This document shows, in pieces, positions 33,551-38,422 of a stretch of DNA of 38,422 bases. Origin of the DNA: a virus; IMG/VR virus record IMGVR_UViG_3300030329_001399, positions 1-38,422 of that record; one strand, given 5' to 3'. Position 1 is the stretch's first letter. The number at the start of each line of letters is the position of its first letter. The notes beneath the pieces were generated by a model that did not search any database, had not been told where the DNA came from, and was given only the letters and a program-made list of their open reading frames with translations. Both the position numbers and the translations under genes were made by a program.

Positions 33551-34662
33551 TACTCATCCCTCGCTTTTAATTCTACGTTGAACCATTTAGATTCCTTAAT
33601 CATATCTCCATGTTCGTTAATGAGATAAGCGTATATGTCGTATGTCCCATTTACGAAATCACCCAAATAAACTGTTCGGCTATCCCAATCTTGGTAAGAC
33701 GTATTGTAAATATCTGAAGTCCAATTGTAGGGTGCATCGTTATGTGCGCTTCCGTTCACATAGGCAAGGAATTGGACTTCCACATTCTGTGTTTCATCAC
33801 ATGAAATATCTACATCGTAGGTAAATTGTAATCCTGTTGTATTGTTATCGGTATATGATACATGGTAATCGTAGTATTCCGGTTCGCATTCAGGCTCAGG
33901 TTCGGGTTCCGGCTCATCGTTTTGAAGAATGATGGGTGGGAATGTTTCGTCATCCATCAATTCGCCTTCAGGATAATATGCACGGATTCGGACAACCCAT
34001 TCGCCATCTTCTAAGTCACTCCAATACTCTTCGACGTGTCCGGTATCTCCCGCATATTCTTCGGTATGTCGGTCCAAATGGGATTGGTGTTCTCCGTCAT
34101 GTTGGACAGACCACCATAGTCCAATATCATCTTCAAAGTGACCACTGACGACAAGATACATTTCCATTTTCATATCGCCATCAGGTGTAAGTGAGGATTC
34201 TATCTGTGTAATGTCAACGTGTGGCTCACCGTGATGTTGGGGGTAAGTACAGGAACCATCATCTTCTTCTGCCGTTTCATCGTAGTTGTCCGCTTCGTAA
34301 TCTGTACAACCATAACGCACAGGTTCGGGGTAATAATGAGGGTCGTCTTCCCACATCCAACCTTCGTCGCCATCACCCGCAGGTGTAACGTCGATAACAC
34401 CACCGAGTTCCAAACCGCTACCTGCGATAAGAACAAGAATTGGAATAATAGCAGTCAGAAGTTTCTGTAACTTCTGTGCGGTTTCTGTGGCTCGCTCGAT
34501 AACGTCTTGTGTTTCACCGTTAGACTCAATGAGCCGTTCGGTTGAACCGAGAAGGTGACTGTTGTTTAGCAGACCATCGTCCGCAAGGTCTTTAGCAATA
34601 TCTTCATGGCTACGACCGGACGCTAATGCCCGCTTGATTGCTTCCTCATTCCCATCACTCAT
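33550..34662 (-). CDS. Membrane-anchored acidic surface protein with GCTD...DDGSC motif
   Basis: 370 residues. Residues 1-66 are helical and charged (AIKRALASGRSHEDIAKDLA, EVIERATETAQKL-like heptads). A hydrophobic segment at about 69-85 (LTAIIPILVLIAGSG) is the only membrane span. After it come a Pro/Asp/Tyr stretch, GCTDYEADNY...EEDDGSCTY at about 118-140, an Ig-like region (VDITQIESSLTPDGDMKMEM), a PEPEPEPE linker and a second Ig-like domain (FTYDVDISCDETQNVEVQFL). The GCTD...DDGSC block is frequent in secreted proteins of marine microbes. ATG 34662 overlaps the portal stop. It could be an exposed virion or host-envelope protein. Confidence 0.7.
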   Translation of the reverse strand: MSDGNEEAIKRALASGRSHEDIAKDLADDGLLNNSHLLGSTERLIESNGETQDVIERATETAQKLQKLLTAIIPILVLIAGSGLELGGVIDVTPAGDGDEGWMWEDDPHYYPEPVRYGCTDYEADNYDETAEEDDGSCTYPQHHGEPHVDITQIESSLTPDGDMKMEMYLVVSGHFEDDIGLWWSVQHDGEHQSHLDRHTEEYAGDTGHVEEYWSDLEDGEWVVRIRAYYPEGELMDDETFPPIILQNDEPEPEPEPECEPEYYDYHVSYTDNNTTGLQFTYDVDISCDETQNVEVQFLAYVNGSAHNDAPYNWTSDIYNTSYQDWDSRTVYLGDFVNGTYDIYAYLINEHGDMIKESKWFNVELKARDE

Positions 34663-36037
34663 TGCCACCACCCGAACTGTTATCCTTTTTGTCATTCTTA
34701 GGCTTATCGGTCACATTATCCTCTTGTTCGTTTTGACGAGGCAATTCTCCCTGTTCCGCGTTACCTTCTGTCTTGCGTTCTTCGCCTTCTTTACCGATGG
34801 GTGGGAAATCAAGCATTTCAAGGGCTTGGTTCAGTGTGAGAACACCTGAATCGTAACCCATTGTTGCTCGACGCATCTTGTCGAATCGTGATTCATCTTC
34901 GATTGGGTGGAACATAAGTCGTGGGATTTGGCGTGGTTCAGCCGCAATACCCTGAAGCGCAAGATGTCGCATGAATAATTCGTGGATGCCTTGCTCAACA
35001 ACACCTTGTAGTCTCTTCATGGCTGATACCGACCACATATTTGCATTGAAGGTTGCCGCGAATGTTGACCCCTTCTCTTGACCTGCCGCTACACGCGGTA
35101 CGTTTAGAACCGCCGCAATATCGGCGTTAACACTGTCAAGGAATCCTGAATTGTCAGGAATTGTGTTCTTAAGGTCAACGTGGTGCATTTCAACATAGTG
35201 AGGTAGGATTGGGATTTGGTCGCCACGTAGCCCACCAAGTAGTGAAGCAACTTCGTCCATAATGTACACAAGTCGGTCACGTTGTTCGTTGGGGTCTGTG
35301 ATGTGTTCAACTGCTTCAGCACCAATCGTGATAAACTGCTTTGTTAAACTGTCTTCAAGCGCGGTTCTGTTGTTAATCGAATTATATTTCGCTCGGATTG
35401 GTTGCTTTAGACTGCTGAATCGGGATGCACCCCAAATACCGTATGTCCATCGTAGTTTCTTGTCTTTGTACCAATTGGAGCGGTAATCAATTTTGACGTG
35501 AAGGATTTCATTTGCAGGGAACGACATTGGGTCACGCTTATCTTCTCTTAACCAATACCACTTTGCTTCCATTACGGGATTATCCTTATCTGCCGCAAAA
35601 GGCGGTTTCCTTTCATCTACAATTGTCATTTGTGTAATAGGAAGGCTTTGGACTGCGGTAATACCGACACCTGCTTTTCCAATCAATTTGTTTATGTCGT
35701 TTCCATATACCATTAAATTACGCATAGCATTGATGAGAACGTCATCAAAATCAATCGTGTCAACAAGGTCACGGATGCTATTTCGGATTCGTGCGTTTTT
35801 GCCGGGGCGATAGTCGATTTCCCAATTGTTAGCCGTTAGACTTACGGAACGAACTGCACCATTCAATTCAGGGTCGAATCTAACCATGTCATCGTAAAGG
35901 TCGAATACTGTGTCGTAGTGTGCGTCCTTTCTCATGTCTTCGGTATCGTCAACAATAGACGGAATACCTGTGGCCGCCTGAAAGGCGTTTTTGGGCATAT
36001 TTGTAGCAGTCGCAATGCGATACTTTTTCTTGCTCAT
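34655..36037 (-). CDS. Portal protein
   Basis: 460 residues with portal hallmarks: FDPELNGAVRSVSLTANNWEI at the N-terminus, LINAMRNLMVYGND in the wing region, FPANEILHVKIDYRS, the clip/stem region with GASRFSSLKQPIRAKYNSIN, and DIAAVLNVPRVAAGQEKGST followed by the crown helix (VSAMKRLQGVVEQGIHELF). The C-terminus is a long charged, low-complexity tail (NEQEDNVTDKPKNDKKDN). ATG 36037 is used; TTAAATA at 36059-36065 lies about 28 nt upstream, with no ribosome-binding site, fitting leaderless translation. Directly downstream of terminase. Confidence 0.92.
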   Translation of the reverse strand: MSKKKYRIATATNMPKNAFQAATGIPSIVDDTEDMRKDAHYDTVFDLYDDMVRFDPELNGAVRSVSLTANNWEIDYRPGKNARIRNSIRDLVDTIDFDDVLINAMRNLMVYGNDINKLIGKAGVGITAVQSLPITQMTIVDERKPPFAADKDNPVMEAKWYWLREDKRDPMSFPANEILHVKIDYRSNWYKDKKLRWTYGIWGASRFSSLKQPIRAKYNSINNRTALEDSLTKQFITIGAEAVEHITDPNEQRDRLVYIMDEVASLLGGLRGDQIPILPHYVEMHHVDLKNTIPDNSGFLDSVNADIAAVLNVPRVAAGQEKGSTFAATFNANMWSVSAMKRLQGVVEQGIHELFMRHLALQGIAAEPRQIPRLMFHPIEDESRFDKMRRATMGYDSGVLTLNQALEMLDFPPIGKEGEERKTEGNAEQGELPRQNEQEDNVTDKPKNDKKDNSSGGGNE

Positions 36038-36056
36038 GGTAATACGATAAAGCAAG

Positions 36057-36066
36057 TGGTATTTAA
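36057..36066 (-). promoter_or_regulatory. Family B-like promoter upstream of portal gene
   Basis: GTTAAATACC on the minus strand just after the terminase stop codon. The TTAAATA begins 28 nt before the portal ATG 36037. It lacks the CAGA extension. Confidence 0.5.
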
Positions 36067-36067
36067 C

Positions 36068-37558
36068 CTATCCGCCGAAAGTAACAAACTTTCCTCTACT
36101 TTTGGAAGATTTTTTGCTTTTTTCGCCTTTTCCCCAATTATTCATCGTTGTTGTGCCGGTTGAGAAAGCCGCGAAGTTTTCTTGGAATGAAAATTGGTCA
36201 ACTGCGTGGGCTAAAGCCATCGTTGTATCGTTGTGTCTTCCGATGTCTGTAATTTCTCCCTCTTTCCAAACGTGATTCTCTAATTCTTCAAGGATGATTT
36301 CAATTTGCTTGCGGGTATTGTCATCACCGTATGGGAATTGAATCTTATCTTGCTCAAACCATACTCGTAAGCGATTTAGTAACCCTTGTTTTAATCCTTT
36401 GTTGCTAACTTTGCTTGGTTGGAAGTCAACTGCGCCATTCCTTTGGTTAATCAATTGTTCATACAATCTTTGGAAGCCGACTTCTTCACACGCGAACGCG
36501 GGCATTTTGTATGCGTGGTTCCAACGGAGTATTTCATCAACCTGTTTTGCGGGCGGGAAGTCGTTACGCCGCCATAGATTGACAACGTGGAGAATGCCAT
36601 CTTCATCCTGTCTAACAACAATCATTACAGAATAGTCCTGTTTCAAACCGTGGGCGGGGTCGAACCCAATAGCGTATTTACCGCCGTGCATTTTTTCAGG
36701 CTCTAACACCGATTCCATATTCAAATGCTTACGAATCACGCTACGGGGATAAACTTGAGCGTCGTCATCGACTACTTTACACAGATATTCCTGAATAAAC
36801 GCCAAATCGCCCATAGCCTCTCGTTGTTCCATGATAAATCGCTCAGAGCGGTGTTCCGGCCATAAACATTCCAATTTTACATTGTCGGGGTCTGCTCTAT
36901 GAGCGTCCCAATTGGGGAATGCTGACCATGTGCCGGATTTCCATGTGGGATTCTCAAGCATTTCAGTATGGTATATGTCCATTTTTGACATAGGTGTTCC
37001 CACACAATAGAAATCGGTTCCGGGGGATAGCATAGGTGTTACGACTTTTCGCATCCATTGTTGTACGGTGTCCATTGATGTGTCGCCTAAATCGACAAGA
37101 ACGTCGTCAAACGCGATACAAGCAGGGTGTTCACCACGAATAGCGGAACCAACCGACGTCGCTTTAATCCATGCGCCATTTGTGAAGCGCAATTCCATTT
37201 TTCCACCCCGCCTTTCGTCAATCATTTTCCGTAAATCGGGATGACGTGTTAAATCGGCACGTATTTCAGCCAATCTGTTCGACGCCGTGTCCTTTGAAGC
37301 CGAAAATAACCAAACTGTATAAGGTTTGTCTCGCCATTTTTTGAACAGGCAGTTATGGGCGAGTACAATACGGAGGGTCGTGGACTTTGAGTGGTCACGC
37401 GGGGCAATAATGCAGACACGATGGACTTCGGATTCACCACGATTACGGTATAGGTCCATCCATTCACCTATATGGTTTCCCCATGAGTAACCGAGCCATT
37501 CGTAAAAATGCCTAACGTCTTTCCGCGACCTCTGAAAGTGGAACGCGGACATATCCAT
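36068..37558 (-). CDS. Terminase large subunit (ATPase-nuclease)
   Basis: 496-residue DNA packaging motor. The P-loop variant IAPRDHSKST has K58; Walker B HPACIAFDDV has D151 and D152 with the motor coupling segment after it; the RNase H-like nuclease shows GFDPAHG (D300), FACEEVGF and GRHNDTTMALAHAV (D444). ATG 37558 is chosen, since the preceding gene's stop lies 5 nt upstream and GGTGA is present; a TTG further upstream would overlap it. No small terminase is recognisable nearby; the adjacent mini zinc ribbon or a gene beyond the window could supply DNA recognition. Confidence 0.95.
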   Translation of the reverse strand: MDMSAFHFQRSRKDVRHFYEWLGYSWGNHIGEWMDLYRNRGESEVHRVCIIAPRDHSKSTTLRIVLAHNCLFKKWRDKPYTVWLFSASKDTASNRLAEIRADLTRHPDLRKMIDERRGGKMELRFTNGAWIKATSVGSAIRGEHPACIAFDDVLVDLGDTSMDTVQQWMRKVVTPMLSPGTDFYCVGTPMSKMDIYHTEMLENPTWKSGTWSAFPNWDAHRADPDNVKLECLWPEHRSERFIMEQREAMGDLAFIQEYLCKVVDDDAQVYPRSVIRKHLNMESVLEPEKMHGGKYAIGFDPAHGLKQDYSVMIVVRQDEDGILHVVNLWRRNDFPPAKQVDEILRWNHAYKMPAFACEEVGFQRLYEQLINQRNGAVDFQPSKVSNKGLKQGLLNRLRVWFEQDKIQFPYGDDNTRKQIEIILEELENHVWKEGEITDIGRHNDTTMALAHAVDQFSFQENFAAFSTGTTTMNNWGKGEKSKKSSKSRGKFVTFGG

Positions 37559-37563
37559 GCGAA

Positions 37564-37704
37564 TCACCCATAAATCCAAGGAACAAGTTTTTTCTTGTTA
37601 CAAAATGGACAAATACGAGTCTCGGCGGTCTTGACGGCAAGATATTTTGTAGCCCAACCACAGGATGTGCATTTCACGGCTTGTCTATCGAGGGGGTCCG
37701 ACAT
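37564..37704 (-). CDS. 46-residue zinc-ribbon mini-protein
   Basis: Reads MSDPLDRQAVKCTSCGWATK, then CPFC within TRICPFCNKKKLVPW. Two CxxC knuckles about 15 residues apart make a rubredoxin-like zinc ribbon. ATG 37704 overlaps the metallophosphoesterase stop (TAATG) and its own stop is 5 nt before the terminase ATG, so it is coupled to both. Position before terminase is where small terminase subunits are usually encoded; this protein is much shorter than those. Confidence 0.68.
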   Translation of the reverse strand: MSDPLDRQAVKCTSCGWATKYLAVKTAETRICPFCNKKKLVPWIYG

Positions 37705-38420
37705 TACTCATCACCGTTTAAGATTTTTAGTGTGCGAACGCCTTGCCTCAAATCCGTAAATACTTGTATCTCTCTTGTATCAGGATTGAGGATTGCCAAG
37801 GGACAAGTAGGTCGGTCTGAAGCAAACCCAATCATTTCTGCGAACTTGTCGATTACTTTGTAGGAGCCGGGGCGAATAGCCCAACGCTCGACGCCGTGTC
37901 GTGTAAATGGGGCAGTAATCGGTACGTGGTTGTGACAAACGACACCGATGTCGAAATCGGACTCTCCATCTTCCCACATCTTCTTTACTACACGCGCAGG
38001 GTCAATCTGTGAGTTACCTCGACGCTTGTGACGCACGGCTATATGGTATGGTTGTTTCCCAAGGAAAACGCGCACGTTTAATTCGTCTGTTTGGTATAGC
38101 ATATCGCGGTCTTCCATAATATCGGCTAATGGGTCGATACCGGCATACTTCTTTGTCCATTGGTCGTGATTACCCGCGACGACGGCCAAAATGTCCCCAT
38201 CGAACATATCAATATAGTGTTCCATCAAGGTCCATTGTTTATCGGGAAGGATAGTGGCTTTTGCGGCGGGGAACGCTTTGTCAGCGGGAAGGAAATTATC
38301 AATGAAATCCCCACCCATAATCGCATAGCAGTTTGGTGTCGCGGCAACCATTTCAGCATCTTCGCGCATACGCTTCATGTCACAGAACGTACTTCCAATG
38401 TGTTGGTCTGCGGCGAACGC
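37704..38420 (-). CDS. Calcineurin-like metallophosphoesterase, 5' end cut by window edge
   Basis: Reads to the right edge in frame: the codons upstream of ATG 38378 give AFAADQHIGSTFCDMKRM, and DQH is the D-x-H metal motif that opens this family. The remaining motifs follow: GGDFIDNFL, AGNHDQWTKKYAG, and HNHVPI near the C-terminus. So ATG 38378 is not the start; the gene continues beyond the window by perhaps a few residues to tens. Likely a phosphodiesterase or phosphatase (2H-like or Mre11-like class cannot be told apart). Co-directional with the packaging genes. Confidence 0.88.
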   Translation of the reverse strand, partial: AFAADQHIGSTFCDMKRMREDAEMVAATPNCYAIMGGDFIDNFLPADKAFPAAKATILPDKQWTLMEHYIDMFDGDILAVVAGNHDQWTKKYAGIDPLADIMEDRDMLYQTDELNVRVFLGKQPYHIAVRHKRRGNSQIDPARVVKKMWEDGESDFDIGVVCHNHVPITAPFTRHGVERWAIRPGSYKVIDKFAEMIGFASDRPTCPLAILNPDTREIQVFTDLRQGVRTLKILNGDE

Positions 38421-38422
38421 GA

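Noticed and set aside
33850-33915. PEPEPEPE coding tract as a DNA repeat or microsatellite
   Set aside because: Short and explained as a Pro-Glu linker between domains.
1-38422. The window as a complete circular genome
   Set aside because: GroEL is cut at the left edge and the metallophosphoesterase at the right edge. Joining the ends gives an open frame upstream of GroEL by chance, antisense to the phosphoesterase, but no repeat at the ends supports closure.

Overview
This window looks like about 38.4 kb of a tailed double-stranded DNA virus (class Caudoviricetes, siphovirus-type morphogenesis) that infects an archaeon. The evidence for an archaeal host is an archaeal/eukaryotic-type replication set (family B DNA polymerase, archaeo-eukaryotic primase with a PriL-like Fe-S tail, probable PCNA-like clamp, XPF/ERCC4-type nuclease, Cas4/AddB-like nuclease), together with TATA-box-like elements placed 28-50 nt upstream of start codons. 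One viral surface-type protein carries a GCTD..A.NY...A..DDGSC motif that I associate with marine microbes, including Marine Group II Euryarchaeota. A virus of Marine Group II (magrovirus-like) is therefore the best guess. This is an inference and not a proven assignment.

The layout is two convergent arms. Left arm, plus strand, 1-10187: a group I (GroEL-type) chaperonin cut by the left edge; a Sak4-like ATPase; a mini zinc ribbon; a tRNA; a sliding-clamp candidate; a small HTH protein; DNA polymerase B; two zinc-ribbon proteins; a small Lys-tailed protein; a PD-(D/E)XK Fe-S nuclease; another mini zinc ribbon; the primase; a small helical protein; and an XPF-like nuclease. Right arm, minus strand, read from 38422 down to 10142: a metallophosphoesterase cut by the right edge, a mini zinc ribbon, terminase large subunit, portal, a membrane-anchored surface protein, a GNAT-like protein, a membrane protein, HK97-type prohead protease with a nested scaffold, a decoration candidate, major capsid protein, several head/neck proteins, a C1q-tipped fibre, head-tail connectors, a tail terminator fused to a LamG-like domain, tail tube, tail-assembly chaperones joined by a probable -1 frameshift, tape measure, and a 2435-residue tail hub. 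The two arms overlap tail to tail by 46 bp at 10142-10187.

Two promoter families can be seen. Family A (TTTATAT, then an invariant TGCTAT[C/G]AGG about 7 bp later) precedes three left-arm genes with a fixed 30-32 nt to the start codon. Family B (TTAA[A/G]TA, usually continuing TCAGA) occurs on both arms. In the structural arm it lies directly before the portal, before the internal scaffold start (leading into decoration and major capsid genes) and before the tail tube gene, which are the points where extra transcription of abundant virion proteins would be expected.

Genes are tightly packed: start/stop overlaps are common and no intergenic stretch exceeds about 50 bases apart from the tRNA/promoter region (2687-2792). 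I saw no integrase, transposase, CRISPR array, rRNA gene or certain lysis gene. Neither end of the window is a natural genome end as far as can be judged, because a gene runs off each edge.
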